A stretch of DNA of 21,424 bases from an uncultured Clostridia bacterium (GCA_937916195.1 CALFTO010000137.1:1-21424); one strand, 5' to 3'; positions 1 to 7,510 are shown, counted from the stretch's first letter. Program-made: numbers and translations. Notes: generated by a model from the sequence alone, not told the origin.

Positions 1-51
1 TATAACAAAAAACACAAGATATTACAATATAAAAATTACAATATCTTGTGT
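1..51 (-). terminator. Intrinsic terminator downstream of gatD
   Basis: A perfect 12-bp inverted repeat (ACACAAGATATT at 12-23 with AATATCTTGTGT at 40-51) forms a hairpin with a 16-nt loop. Read on the minus strand it is followed by TTTTTGTTATA (11 down to 1). It lies about 70 bases beyond the gatD stop and is the likely end of the murT-gatD transcript. The stem is AT-rich, so efficiency is uncertain. The loop also holds a 10-bp direct repeat, ATTACAATAT, at 21-30 and 35-44. Confidence 0.6.
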
Positions 52-85
52 ATTTTAGTAAAATTTTTGTTGTATTTTGTATTTA

Positions 86-121
86 AAAGTTATTTTGCAC
101 TTAGCATTTTGCATTTTGCGC
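86..121. repeat. Short degenerate tandem TTTTGCa(c/t)tt repeat
   Basis: Between the gatD stop and its terminator there are three or four imperfect copies of a TTTTGC-type unit (TTTTGCACTTAG, CATTTTGC, ATTTTGCGC). On the minus strand this reads as AATGCAAAAT-like units. A related sequence, AATGCAAAATTCGC, lies at 9450-9463 after another short gene. The resemblance suggests a dispersed intergenic repeat family, but two sites in one window cannot prove it. Confidence 0.35.
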
Positions 122-826
122 TTACAAAAGTTCTTTTATTCTGCTTTCGTATGCCTTTGCTTCATAGGTCAAGGGCACGTCAACATATTCACCGTCAACA
201 AGCTTTATTAAATACTCGGTAAATTTAGGATTAAGAGGCAGAATTGGTCCTGTGTGATAGGTCGCGAAAAGGTTATTCTTATGAACGCCCTCAATATTTG
301 TTTCTTTATTCATACCCGCGCCCTTTTTCATTTTGAGGAACGGCGTGGGATTTTCGCCGTAAGAGTGACTTAAAAGATTTTTAAAGCCTGTGATTTCCAT
401 ACCCTCAAATTCGCCAACACTACAATCATTATAGCGAAGTCGTGAAAACTGCTTTGCGTAATATGGGAAGAAATTAAGGCACTCGTGCTTTTCGCCCTTT
501 GCATCTTCAATATATTCACCGAAGATTTCAAAAGCATTACCCGTGGCAAGTATTACACCGCCGTTTTCAATGCGATTTCCAATTGCATCGCGGTATTTTT
601 TCAGCATTTCAATCTCTTTAAGCTGATGCTTTTCTTGGCAAGGACCAATCAGAAGAATATCAACCCGACCATTTACAAAACGAGGCTCATCAAAGAGGTT
701 AGTTTCAACCATTTCCACCTCATAGCCCGCCAAAATTAATTTCTTCGCAAGATATTCAGCGTTTCCGCGGTCACCGTAAAGGTTATTATATTCGGGGTAA
801 AGCACTTCAATTACAAACTTTTTCAT
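122..826 (-). CDS. gatD: GatD-like class I glutamine amidotransferase homologue lacking the catalytic Cys/His
   Basis: A 234-aa protein of the CobB/CobQ-like class I amidotransferase family that pairs with MurT. In the usual GatD-MurT enzyme, GatD releases ammonia from glutamine to amidate the D-glutamate of lipid II. Family landmarks are visible: NLYGDRGNAEYL near residues 15-26, VDILLIGP at 55-62, a nucleophile-elbow region ending EIFG at 100-103, and TYHTGPILPLNP at 189-200. Two catalytic positions are altered. The elbow reads LATGNAFEIFG, with Gly96 where GatD proteins have Cys. The usual TYLHGP reads TYHTGP, with Thr192 in the His position and a His one residue earlier. The start ATG follows the murT TGA by 2 bases, so the two genes are translationally coupled. 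Family membership is fairly sure; glutaminase activity is doubtful. It may act with free ammonia, or as a structural subunit of a related ligase. Confidence 0.75.
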   Translation of the reverse strand: MKKFVIEVLYPEYNNLYGDRGNAEYLAKKLILAGYEVEMVETNLFDEPRFVNGRVDILLIGPCQEKHQLKEIEMLKKYRDAIGNRIENGGVILATGNAFEIFGEYIEDAKGEKHECLNFFPYYAKQFSRLRYNDCSVGEFEGMEITGFKNLLSHSYGENPTPFLKMKKGAGMNKETNIEGVHKNNLFATYHTGPILPLNPKFTEYLIKLVDGEYVDVPLTYEAKAYESRIKELL

Positions 827-828
827 AA

Positions 829-2205
829 TCAGTTTACCCCCTTTGATTTCAATGCGTTTTTAATTTTTGCAACAACGCTTGTGGCATAAAGCTCGAAATA
901 AATGACGATATTTCTGTCTTTTTCTGCATTTTTGCTGACTGCGTTTGCCAACTCGTCGTAATTCTCAAAAAGAATGAATTTTGAGGTATCAAGCCCTTTG
1001 ATTTCAAGGCACTGAGCCAAGTCATAGCAACGAGTACCGCCAATATAAATGTTTTTGATTTTGTCACTCTCAAGAGGTGTAAAATCGGTGTCATAAAGCC
1101 ACGAAATATCCTCATGACCGTGCACCTTATCATTGCTATCGGTGATTAACAGCACAACATCTTTTTCGTTTTCAGTGCTGTTGAGATATTTTAAACTTTG
1201 TGAGCAGGAAATGGGATTTTGATTCTTTGAAAGCATTGAAACTACTTCCACACCGCCGAATTTTTGCTCTTCAAAACGACCTGTTTTTGAAGATAAATCC
1301 TCAATACTTGAAGAAATTGTGTCAATGTCAATTCCTAAAAGACGACAAACGGCAACCGCCCCTGTAATATTGAAAACATTGAAGAAATTGCCCTTTTGGA
1401 ACGGCAACACAAGACTTTCACCCTTGTCACCGTTGAATACGAATGTGCCGTTTTCAAAGTCAACGTCAGAGGCATAATAACGGCTTTTGGGCATCTCAAA
1501 ACCACAATGCGAGCACTTTGGCACACCGATATGATTATAATGGAAAAATTCGTAATCAAGAATATGATTACACTTTGGGCAAGCTATTAAATCACAAACT
1601 GTATCCTCACACTTTTCGGTGCTTCTTTCAGTTTTGTTCACAGAGAAAAACACGCGATTGCATTTATCCTCACCTAAAAGTCCTGAAATAGCATCGTTGC
1701 CGTTGAGGACAAGAGTAGTTTTTTCGCTTAAATAATCATTAATTTTATCGAAAATAAATCCGCTGTGGCCGTTACGCATAATTGAATCGCGGAACAAGTT
1801 TGTGCAAAGGATATAGTCGGGCACAAATTTAGTATAAATAAACTGTGATGAACGCTCGTCCACCTCTAAAACCGCAACATCTGCGGTCACCTTACCACCG
1901 AGAGTGCATTGTGTAACAAGTGCTGAGGCAAGACCGGGAGCCATATTTGAGCCCTTTGAGTTGTTCACAACGGTTTTACCGCTGTTGCGGATAATGTGTG
2001 TGAGCAAGTTTGAAGTACCTGTTTTGCCGTTTGTACCCGTTACGCAAACCGTAGTTTCGGGCATAACAAAGCGAGCAAGGGCATCGGGACAAATTTTAAG
2101 CATAATTATGCCCGGTGTATTTGTTCCTCGTTTAAATATTTTATCAAGTAAAAATGCCGAAAGCTTACCCACAATAACGGCAATTAAAAATCTTAATTTA
2201 CCCAT
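829..2205 (-). CDS. murT: MurT-like Mur ligase (lipid II isoglutaminyl synthase subunit)
   Basis: A Mur-ligase-family ATP-dependent enzyme of 458 aa, partner of GatD. In known systems MurT activates the alpha-carboxyl of lipid II D-glutamate for amidation at the cytoplasmic face of the membrane. Visible features: an N-terminal hydrophobic stretch, the P-loop TGTNGKTGTSN (56-66), a MurT-type Cys4 zinc ribbon (CPKC at 209-212 and CSHC at 231-234), and a C-terminal DUF1727 region with DISWLYDTDF (366-375). Two C-terminal blocks differ from the MurT pattern I know: KNQNPISCSQ where KNPAGFNQ-like is usual, and SNDKVHGHED where NDNxADGxD is usual. The pair may therefore be a divergent subtype. I chose ATG 2205 because GAGGTG (2210-2215) sits 4 bases before it; the in-frame TTG at 2217 overlaps that ribosome site. 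Confidence 0.8.
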   Translation of the reverse strand: MGKLRFLIAVIVGKLSAFLLDKIFKRGTNTPGIIMLKICPDALARFVMPETTVCVTGTNGKTGTSNLLTHIIRNSGKTVVNNSKGSNMAPGLASALVTQCTLGGKVTADVAVLEVDERSSQFIYTKFVPDYILCTNLFRDSIMRNGHSGFIFDKINDYLSEKTTLVLNGNDAISGLLGEDKCNRVFFSVNKTERSTEKCEDTVCDLIACPKCNHILDYEFFHYNHIGVPKCSHCGFEMPKSRYYASDVDFENGTFVFNGDKGESLVLPFQKGNFFNVFNITGAVAVCRLLGIDIDTISSSIEDLSSKTGRFEEQKFGGVEVVSMLSKNQNPISCSQSLKYLNSTENEKDVVLLITDSNDKVHGHEDISWLYDTDFTPLESDKIKNIYIGGTRCYDLAQCLEIKGLDTSKFILFENYDELANAVSKNAEKDRNIVIYFELYATSVVAKIKNALKSKGVN

Positions 2206-2209
2206 TTTG

Positions 2210-2215
2210 CACCTC
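2210..2215 (-). promoter_or_regulatory. Ribosome binding site deciding the murT start
   Basis: GAGGTG on the minus strand, 4 bases before ATG 2205. It overlaps the in-frame TTG at 2217-2215, which makes that TTG an implausible start. Confidence 0.7.
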
Positions 2216-2226
2216 AAGAAAATTCA

Positions 2227-2270
2227 AATTATTACATAATAATTATAGAATTACCAAGTTTTAAAGTCAA
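2227..2270 (-). promoter_or_regulatory. murT-gatD promoter with overlapping palindrome
   Basis: On the minus strand TTGACT (2270-2265), a 17-base spacer and TATAAT (2247-2242) form a strong sigma-A promoter with a start expected near 2235. A perfect 8-bp palindrome with a 2-base centre, AATTATTACATAATAATT, covers 2227-2244. It touches the -10 and spans the start site, which is an operator-like position. It is entirely A/T apart from the centre, so chance is possible. Confidence 0.7.
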
Positions 2271-2274
2271 TATT

Positions 2275-2310
2275 AAATCAACAAAAAACGGCGTGAAAAA
2301 CACGCCGTTT
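2275..2310 (-). terminator. Intrinsic terminator of hppA
   Basis: A perfect 10-bp stem, AAACGGCGTG (2286-2295) with CACGCCGTTT (2301-2310), and loop AAAAA. On the minus strand the stem runs into a T-rich tract (GTTTTTTGTTGATTT). It lies 11 bases past the hppA stop and immediately upstream of the murT promoter, separating the two transcripts. Confidence 0.9.
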
Positions 2311-2321
2311 AAAATAACATA

Positions 2322-4406
2322 TTAAAGAATACTGAAATTCACAACAAGTGCCGCGAAAACAATTGAAACCATTGAAAGAAGCTTAATGAGAATATTGATT
2401 GCGGGACCTGAAGTATCTTTGAACGGGTCACCTACTGTATCGCCGACAACTGCCGCTTTATGCTGTTCACTGCCCTTACCGCCGTGAACGCCTGACTCAA
2501 TATATTTCTTTGCATTGTCCCAAGCACCGCCTGAGTTTGACATATAAACTGCCATCAAAAAGCCTGTAACTGTTGCGCCTGCAAGCATACCGACAACACC
2601 CTTATAGCCGAGAACAAGACCAACAACAATAGGAACTGCAATTGCAATTACTGTTGGGAGCACCATTTCGCGAAGGCTCGCTTTTGTGCAAAGGTCAACA
2701 CAAGAAGCATAATCGGGCTCTGCTTTACCCTCCATAAGACCTGTGATTTCCTTGAACTGACGGCGAACTTCTTTAACAACGCTCTGTGCTGCCTTACCGA
2801 CAGAATCCATTGTAAGTGCCGCGAACACAAATGGAAGGCATGCACCAACGAAAAGTCCGATAAGAACAACGGGGTTGATAATATCAAAGCTTAAATCTGC
2901 ATCGGGATTAATTGACTTAACCTTGTCAACATAAGATGCAATAAGTGCCAAAGCTGTAAGAGCCGCTGAGCCGATTGCAAAGCCTTTACCTGTTGCGGCA
3001 GTTGTGTTGCCGAGGGCATCAAGAGCGTCTGTACGTTCTCTTACTTCGGGCTCAAGACCTGACATTTCGGCAATACCGCCCGCATTGTCAGCAACAGGAC
3101 CATAAGCGTCTGTTGCCAATGTAATACCGAGAGTTGAAAGCATACCAACTGCTGAAAGTGCAATACCGTAAAGCCCCATTGAAGCACTTGCGCTACCGCC
3201 CGACACAAAGTAAGAAACGAGCACGCTGATTGCAACAATTACGATTGGTAATGCTGTTGATTTCATACCAAGGCCAAGTCCACCGATAATGATTGTGGCT
3301 GAACCTGTTTCGCTTGTTGAAGCCAATTTTCTTGTGGGCTTGTAGCTGTCGGATGTGAAATATTCGGTTGATTTACCGATAAGCACACCCGCTAAAAGAC
3401 CTGAAACAATAGCAACATAAAGTCCAAGATTTTCTTTACCTAAAACAAACCAAACCACAGGCAGAGCAATAACCGCAATTGCGATTGCACTAAGGTTTGT
3501 ACCACGGCTGAGCGCTTTAAGAAGCTGTTTCTGGTCAATGCTTTCGCCTGTACGCACAAAGAATGTACCCACAATTGACATTATAATACCAAGAGCTGCC
3601 AAAAGCATTGGCACTGCCATTGCATTAAAGCTACCGTGGAATGCTGATACACCAAGAGCTGCCGCTGAAATAACCGAGCTTACATAAGATTCATAAAGGT
3701 CTGCACCCATACCTGCAACGTCGCCAACATTATCGCCAACATTATCGGCAATAACTGCAGGGTTGCGTGGGTCGTCTTCGGGAATTCCTGCCTCAACCTT
3801 ACCAACAAGGTCAGCACCAACATCTGCCGCTTTTGTGAAAATACCGCCACCCACACGGGCAAAAAGTGCCATTGAAGATGCACCCATACCAAATGTGAGC
3901 ATTGTGCTTGTGATAGTTGCAGGGTCATTGATACCGAAAACAAATCTCAAAAGCAAGAACCAGATTGAAATGTCAAGAAGTCCGAGACCTACAACGGTAA
4001 AGCCCATAACCGAGCCCGCAGAGAATGCCACACGCAAACCACGGTTCAAGCCCTCACGACAAGCGTTTGCTGTTCTCGCATTTGAAAGCGTTGCGATTTT
4101 CATACCAACAAAGCCTGAAAGTCCTGAGAAAAATCCGCCTGTGATAAAGGCAAAGGGCACATACCATGTGAGAAGCCCTGCCAATGCCATACCGCAGAGA
4201 ATTAAGAACATTCCGCCAAAGAATATTGAAACCACCGTGTACTGACGCTTTAAATACGCATTTGCGCCCTTACGGATTGATTGAGAGATTTTTTGCATTT
4301 TCTCGGTTCCCTCTGAAAATTTCAGCACCTTTTTTGCAGTGAACAGTGCAAAGAGAAGTGCCAATACCGAGCCTACGAATGTGAGCAAAACAAGATATTT
4401 TTCCAC
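2322..4406 (-). CDS. hppA: K+-dependent membrane-bound ion-translocating pyrophosphatase
   Basis: An integral membrane pyrophosphatase of 694 aa, normal length for the family. It hydrolyses cytoplasmic PPi and pumps H+ and/or Na+ outward, recovering energy from biosynthetic PPi. About 16 hydrophobic segments are visible. Signature blocks: GGGIFTKAADVGADL (186-200), EDDPRNPAVIADNVGDNVGD (210-229, the Mg-PPi site), ADLYESY (235-241) and a C-terminal DTVGDPFKDTSGP. The GNTTAATGKG block (466-475) has Ala470 and Gly473 where K+-independent enzymes carry Lys and Thr, so this is the K+-dependent class. Whether the pumped ion is H+, Na+ or both cannot be read safely here. The start is GTG at 4406, with AAAGGAG 9 bases upstream. 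It is monocistronic between its own promoter and terminator. Confidence 0.97.
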   Translation of the reverse strand: MEKYLVLLTFVGSVLALLFALFTAKKVLKFSEGTEKMQKISQSIRKGANAYLKRQYTVVSIFFGGMFLILCGMALAGLLTWYVPFAFITGGFFSGLSGFVGMKIATLSNARTANACREGLNRGLRVAFSAGSVMGFTVVGLGLLDISIWFLLLRFVFGINDPATITSTMLTFGMGASSMALFARVGGGIFTKAADVGADLVGKVEAGIPEDDPRNPAVIADNVGDNVGDVAGMGADLYESYVSSVISAAALGVSAFHGSFNAMAVPMLLAALGIIMSIVGTFFVRTGESIDQKQLLKALSRGTNLSAIAIAVIALPVVWFVLGKENLGLYVAIVSGLLAGVLIGKSTEYFTSDSYKPTRKLASTSETGSATIIIGGLGLGMKSTALPIVIVAISVLVSYFVSGGSASASMGLYGIALSAVGMLSTLGITLATDAYGPVADNAGGIAEMSGLEPEVRERTDALDALGNTTAATGKGFAIGSAALTALALIASYVDKVKSINPDADLSFDIINPVVLIGLFVGACLPFVFAALTMDSVGKAAQSVVKEVRRQFKEITGLMEGKAEPDYASCVDLCTKASLREMVLPTVIAIAVPIVVGLVLGYKGVVGMLAGATVTGFLMAVYMSNSGGAWDNAKKYIESGVHGGKGSEQHKAAVVGDTVGDPFKDTSGPAINILIKLLSMVSIVFAALVVNFSIL

Positions 4407-4441
4407 ACTACTGTCTCCTTTAATTAAAATGTATAGGTATA

Positions 4442-4469
4442 ATTATATACATTGGCGAAAGATTGTCAA
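4442..4469 (-). promoter_or_regulatory. hppA promoter (perfect hexamers)
   Basis: Minus strand TTGACA (4469-4464), a 16-base spacer, and TATAAT (4447-4442). Both hexamers match the sigma-A consensus exactly. The start is expected near 4435, giving a leader of about 30 bases with no room for a riboswitch. This suggests strong constitutive expression. Confidence 0.85.
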
Positions 4470-4611
4470 CCATTTAACAATAATTTTCTATAAGTTTGTG
4501 AATTTTAAACAAAGTTAAATTGCATCTCCGTCGTAACAATGTGTCATATTATCGCGAAAAATGAAGCTTTAGTAAATGTTTCCTGCATTTTAGCTGTACA
4601 AAGATTTAACA

Positions 4612-4656
4612 ACAATCAAAAAACTGACCTGTGAAAATTCATAGGCCAGTTCTTTT
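4612..4656 (-). terminator. Intrinsic terminator of the phage-derived lysis cassette
   Basis: AACTG (4622-4626) pairs with CAGTT, followed by an A/C mismatch, then CCTGTGAA pairs with TTCATAGG including one G-U pair. On the minus strand it is followed by TTTTTTGATTG. It lies just after the holin stop at 4662. The 140 bases between it and the hppA promoter hold nothing I can identify. Confidence 0.85.
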
Positions 4657-4661
4657 ATATG

Positions 4662-4907
4662 TTATTCTTCCTTTTTAATCTGCTTAACCACCTGATTACC
4701 GTAAACAGCCGTACCTGTTACAAGAATACCCTGCACTACACTTTCAGGTGAAAGTCCCATAATCGCAATAGCACCCACTATTCCAAATCCTAAAAGTATA
4801 AGCGGGATATATTTATCGGGAATTTTCTCGGTGTTTTTGATAATCATACCAATCACATTAAGCACCGGAATAAGCAAAAGTGCATTTTCCGTTATATATT
4901 CAAGCAT
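4662..4907 (-). CDS. Hol44-like phage holin
   Basis: A small membrane protein of 81 aa. It resembles the Hol44-type phage holins of Clostridia: a hydrophobic N-terminus (ALLLIPVLNVIGMII), the block KIPDKYIPLILLGFGIVGAI, and a C-terminal GILVTGTAVYGNQ, giving about three membrane segments and a charged KKEE tail. Holins form timed membrane lesions that let endolysin reach the wall. It is the last gene of the cassette, directly after the XhlA-like gene, and is followed by a terminator. I chose ATG 4907 because GGGGTG lies 6 bases before it. An in-frame GTG at 4916, inside that ribosome site, would add three residues. Confidence 0.85.
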   Translation of the reverse strand: MLEYITENALLLIPVLNVIGMIIKNTEKIPDKYIPLILLGFGIVGAIAIMGLSPESVVQGILVTGTAVYGNQVVKQIKKEE

Positions 4908-4928
4908 ATTTTTCACCCCAAAACCAAG

Positions 4929-5186
4929 CTACGACACAAAAGAACTTACAAGGACACCGCAAAGAGCACCAATCAGCGCCACAACCACCTTATCCCAAAG
5001 CCAGCCGGGACGCTTTTTCAGAGTTTCGATGCTCTCTTTTAGCTCGCCCAATGTCACAAGCATACTATCAAGCTTTGTCGAACTTGTAACCTGCTCAAGT
5101 GTCACATCATTAACCTTTTTATAAAGAATTTTTACATCTGCTTCAACCGCATCAACACGTCGGTTGAGAATTTCATTTTCTGTCAT
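4929..5186 (-). CDS. XhlA/haemolysin-like coiled-coil membrane-anchored protein
   Basis: An 85-aa protein. Residues 1-58 are charged and strongly helical with heptad-like spacing (DAVEADVKILYKKV, then TKLDSMLVTLGELKESIETL). Residues 64-83 form one membrane segment (WDKVVVALIGALCGVLVSSF). This is the architecture of XhlA-type proteins found in phage lysis modules such as that of the Bacillus phage PBSX, where XhlA works with holin and endolysin. The ATG overlaps the endolysin TGA by one base (TGATG), so translation is coupled. Family assignment is from architecture and context; sequence identity to XhlA cannot be measured here. Confidence 0.75.
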   Translation of the reverse strand: MTENEILNRRVDAVEADVKILYKKVNDVTLEQVTSSTKLDSMLVTLGELKESIETLKKRPGWLWDKVVVALIGALCGVLVSSFVS

Positions 5187-6061
5187 CAGCTTACACCCTT
5201 TTTAATATCGTCGCGATGCACAAAGCCCGTTACATATTTACCGATTGGTTTACGCTCGACATTTTTGAGAGAATTTGTCACACGATATCTCGCCTCAAAA
5301 TAAATTCCGTCATAAATATAATAAGTACCGCTGATATAGTTAGAAACCTTATCGGTGTAAGCTGAAGAATAAAGTCTTGCGTTTTTAAGCACAATTTTCT
5401 GCCCCGCCGCATATCCGCGTTTTGGGGCTTCTGCCTCAATTTCAGCACCATAGCCGTTAAGACCATTGTATTTCATAATCGCAGGGTAGTTCTTATAGGC
5501 CTCGTCAATATCTACATTACCTTCAATACCGTCAATTCTACCCTTTGAGGATTTCTGCCATATTCCGTAAGGCTTGTCAAAGGTGGGTTTATCATTCCAT
5601 TGAGCAAGCCAAATATCGTACTTTTCAAAGATTTCGTCGGTGAAATAGTTTTCAAGCCAATGCTTATTTGCATAAATGCACACATAATATCCATAGCTTT
5701 CCATTTTTTCGCAGAATGCCTTTGCAATTTCAGAGATTTTCTCTTTACCGAGCTCTGCCATTTTACTGTATTCCATATCATAGGCAATCGGGTATTCAAA
5801 CTTTTTACCCTTAAGCTTTGAGTGGCAATGTTCTGCCTCGGCAACTGCCTGTTCAGGAGTTAAAGCATATGCAAAATGATAAGCACCAACCGCAATACCC
5901 ACCTTGCGTGCAGCGGGGTAATTTGTTCTGAAATACAAATCAAAGCCCTCTGTACCGTATGTCGCACGAAGCATTGCAAACTGAATTCCTGCATTGCGCA
6001 CAAGCGACCAATTAATGTCACCCTGCCAACGTGACACGTCAATTCCTTTATAAACTGCCAT
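5186..6061 (-). CDS. GH25 muramidase endolysin with C-terminal wall-binding domain
   Basis: A 291-aa phage-type endolysin without a signal peptide. Residues 1 to about 200 are a glycoside hydrolase family 25 lysozyme cleaving MurNAc-beta-1,4-GlcNAc bonds. Landmarks: GIDVSRWQGDINW (6-18, Asp8), AYDMEY (93-98, Asp95 and catalytic Glu97), DIWLAQWN (149-156) and NVDIDEAY (182-189). Residues about 215-290 are a separate beta-rich region (AAGQKIVLKNARLY, GTYYIYDG, KYVTGFVHRDDI). It resembles the SH3-like domains at the C-terminus of many clostridial phage lysins and probably binds the wall. Lack of a signal peptide fits export through the holin encoded downstream. The start overlaps the fibre-gene stop by one base (TAATG), and GGAGGTAA lies 8 bases upstream. 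Confidence 0.95.
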   Translation of the reverse strand: MAVYKGIDVSRWQGDINWSLVRNAGIQFAMLRATYGTEGFDLYFRTNYPAARKVGIAVGAYHFAYALTPEQAVAEAEHCHSKLKGKKFEYPIAYDMEYSKMAELGKEKISEIAKAFCEKMESYGYYVCIYANKHWLENYFTDEIFEKYDIWLAQWNDKPTFDKPYGIWQKSSKGRIDGIEGNVDIDEAYKNYPAIMKYNGLNGYGAEIEAEAPKRGYAAGQKIVLKNARLYSSAYTDKVSNYISGTYYIYDGIYFEARYRVTNSLKNVERKPIGKYVTGFVHRDDIKKGVS

Positions 6062-7257
6062 TATACATTACCTCCCAACGAAATTATTGCATTTACAAGG
6101 TTTTCGATAACCTTGTTTGTATCCTTGTTATATTCACATTCAATATTAATTCCTGCGTTATCAGTAAAAATTGTCATATTCGGCGAAGCGGACATAAGAC
6201 CATCAACTGTTCCGTCAGTATTTACGGTAACAGTTTGTCCGTTGTACCTTTCATATTCAGTTGCAGATGAACCAACCTCAGCCTGAGGATAAATAGTTTC
6301 GTCAACAGAAATATCTTTATTAACAACAATGTATATAATTTTTGTAATACTGTTATACATTAATCTCTTGCTTATTGTATATCCATTGGCCGTCGCATAC
6401 TCAGCAGTTACCGCTACTATATTTTTATCGCCTAAGTCAATATCTGCCAGCGAAAAAGCGGCCTGTGCTGTTGCTGTTCCTGCAATATGAACTGAATCAT
6501 CATTAACGGTAAACGTAACGCCGTTAATTGTTCGCGATTTAGTCTTATATGGGTACGGAATAAGATTTTTACCCGTTCTTGTTACATTAACTGTTGCAAG
6601 GTCAATGCTTGCATCTTCACTTGTTATTCTGCACTTGAGCTCGTGTTCAACAGGTGACGCGTCGTGAATTGCAATAATTTTACCGTTTGCAACACCCTTT
6701 ATCGCATTGGCAAAGGTGCTGTTCACATATTTTGCGGTAACCTCACCATCGTCACCTCTGTCACCTTTGTCACCTTTATCTCCTTTTTCACCGGTATCAC
6801 CTTTTTCACCCTTGTCCCCCTTGAATGTTCCAAGTCGAATTGCTTCAAGCAAGGAATTAATTGAAAAATCATTAACCTTGCAAAGATGATTATCAGTATC
6901 GGGCGAATAATCAAAAGTAAGAGTAAATTTTGCTGATTTGATAATCTGCTGAGTATTACCGTCACTATCAATACTCACAATATTAAACCAACAATCAACA
7001 CCTTTGAGCGAACTCATTGTTACGGGAATATTATAAGTTATCGTATTATCCTCTGTGTTCAGTTCAAGATATTCAGTTCTGACCTTTGTTCCCATAAGAG
7101 AACGATATTCAATATAGTAGCGGTAATCCCCCACGAAAGCTTTATCAATATTGAACTTAAGTAATGTGGCATTATGCTCCCACATTACTCCGGCATTTGC
7201 AGTATACTCTGCACTGTTATCAGGGGTAATATCAATAGAAATAATTTTATTTTCCAT
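6061..7257 (-). CDS. BppU-like phage baseplate/tail fibre protein with collagen-like repeat
   Basis: A 398-aa protein. Residues 1 to about 140 look like the N-terminal domain of phage baseplate upper proteins (BppU type): a beta-rich immunoglobulin-like segment with FNIDKAFVGDYRYYIEY and a DSDG turn. Residues 147-173 are nine consecutive Gly-X-Y triplets rich in D, K and E (GDKGEKGDT...), a short collagen-like trimerising rod. Residues about 185-398 are beta-rich and may be a receptor- or glycan-binding tip (GKNLIPYPYKTKSRTINGVTF block, common in phage tail proteins). AAAGGAG lies 7 bases before the ATG. It overlaps the upstream gene by 11 bases and the endolysin by one. A fibre retained without any other tail gene is unusual. 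Confidence 0.75.
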   Translation of the reverse strand: MENKIISIDITPDNSAEYTANAGVMWEHNATLLKFNIDKAFVGDYRYYIEYRSLMGTKVRTEYLELNTEDNTITYNIPVTMSSLKGVDCWFNIVSIDSDGNTQQIIKSAKFTLTFDYSPDTDNHLCKVNDFSINSLLEAIRLGTFKGDKGEKGDTGEKGDKGDKGDRGDDGEVTAKYVNSTFANAIKGVANGKIIAIHDASPVEHELKCRITSEDASIDLATVNVTRTGKNLIPYPYKTKSRTINGVTFTVNDDSVHIAGTATAQAAFSLADIDLGDKNIVAVTAEYATANGYTISKRLMYNSITKIIYIVVNKDISVDETIYPQAEVGSSATEYERYNGQTVTVNTDGTVDGLMSASPNMTIFTDNAGINIECEYNKDTNKVIENLVNAIISLGGNV

Positions 7258-7510
7258 TTATTTCTCCTTTACTGTTTTTGTAATAATTCTTCAAAGCCTT
7301 TGCTGTTTCGCTGAGTTCCTCTTTTATCTGATAAAAAACTCTGCGCTTTGATTTGAGCTCTGCTTCGGCTTCAAAATCCCCCGATTTTTGTGCCTTTTTG
7401 ATTTCTTCGTTACATTTATCAATAAATTGTTGCTGTAATGCAATGTGTTTTTCGTATTCAAGCCCCAATTCATAAAGGGACTTATCTTTAATTTTCTGTT
7501 TTTCTGACAT
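7247..7510 (-). CDS. Small charged helical protein of the lysis cassette (unknown function)
   Basis: An 87-aa protein I do not recognise. It is almost wholly helical and charged, with probable coiled coil from about 18 to 75 (YEKHIALQQQFIDKCNEEIK, later KSKRRVFYQIKEELSETAKA). It has no signal peptide or membrane segment. I chose ATG 7510 although the reading frame is open further upstream, because upstream residues would only read through the preceding gene. The ATG overlaps that gene by 23 bases, and a GGAGGG lies about 13 bases upstream. Its stop overlaps the fibre-gene start by 11 bases. Position between a regulator and a fibre suggests a phage-derived accessory or chaperone role, but that is only inference. 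Confidence 0.65.
   Translation of the reverse strand: MSEKQKIKDKSLYELGLEYEKHIALQQQFIDKCNEEIKKAQKSGDFEAEAELKSKRRVFYQIKEELSETAKALKNYYKNSKGEINGK

Noticed and set aside
3763..4245. 160-aa plus-strand frame inside hppA
   Set aside because: Antisense of strongly conserved pyrophosphatase motifs; no own start signals.
4470..4616. Gap between hppA promoter and cassette terminator considered for a small gene, attachment site or riboswitch
   Set aside because: No open frame with a ribosome site, no clear inverted repeat and no recognisable RNA motif. It lies upstream of the hppA start, so it cannot be its leader.
6723..6810. Repeated TCACCTTTGTC-like units seen as a possible tandem DNA repeat
   Set aside because: They are simply the codons of the Gly-X-Y collagen-like triplets of the fibre gene on the minus strand.
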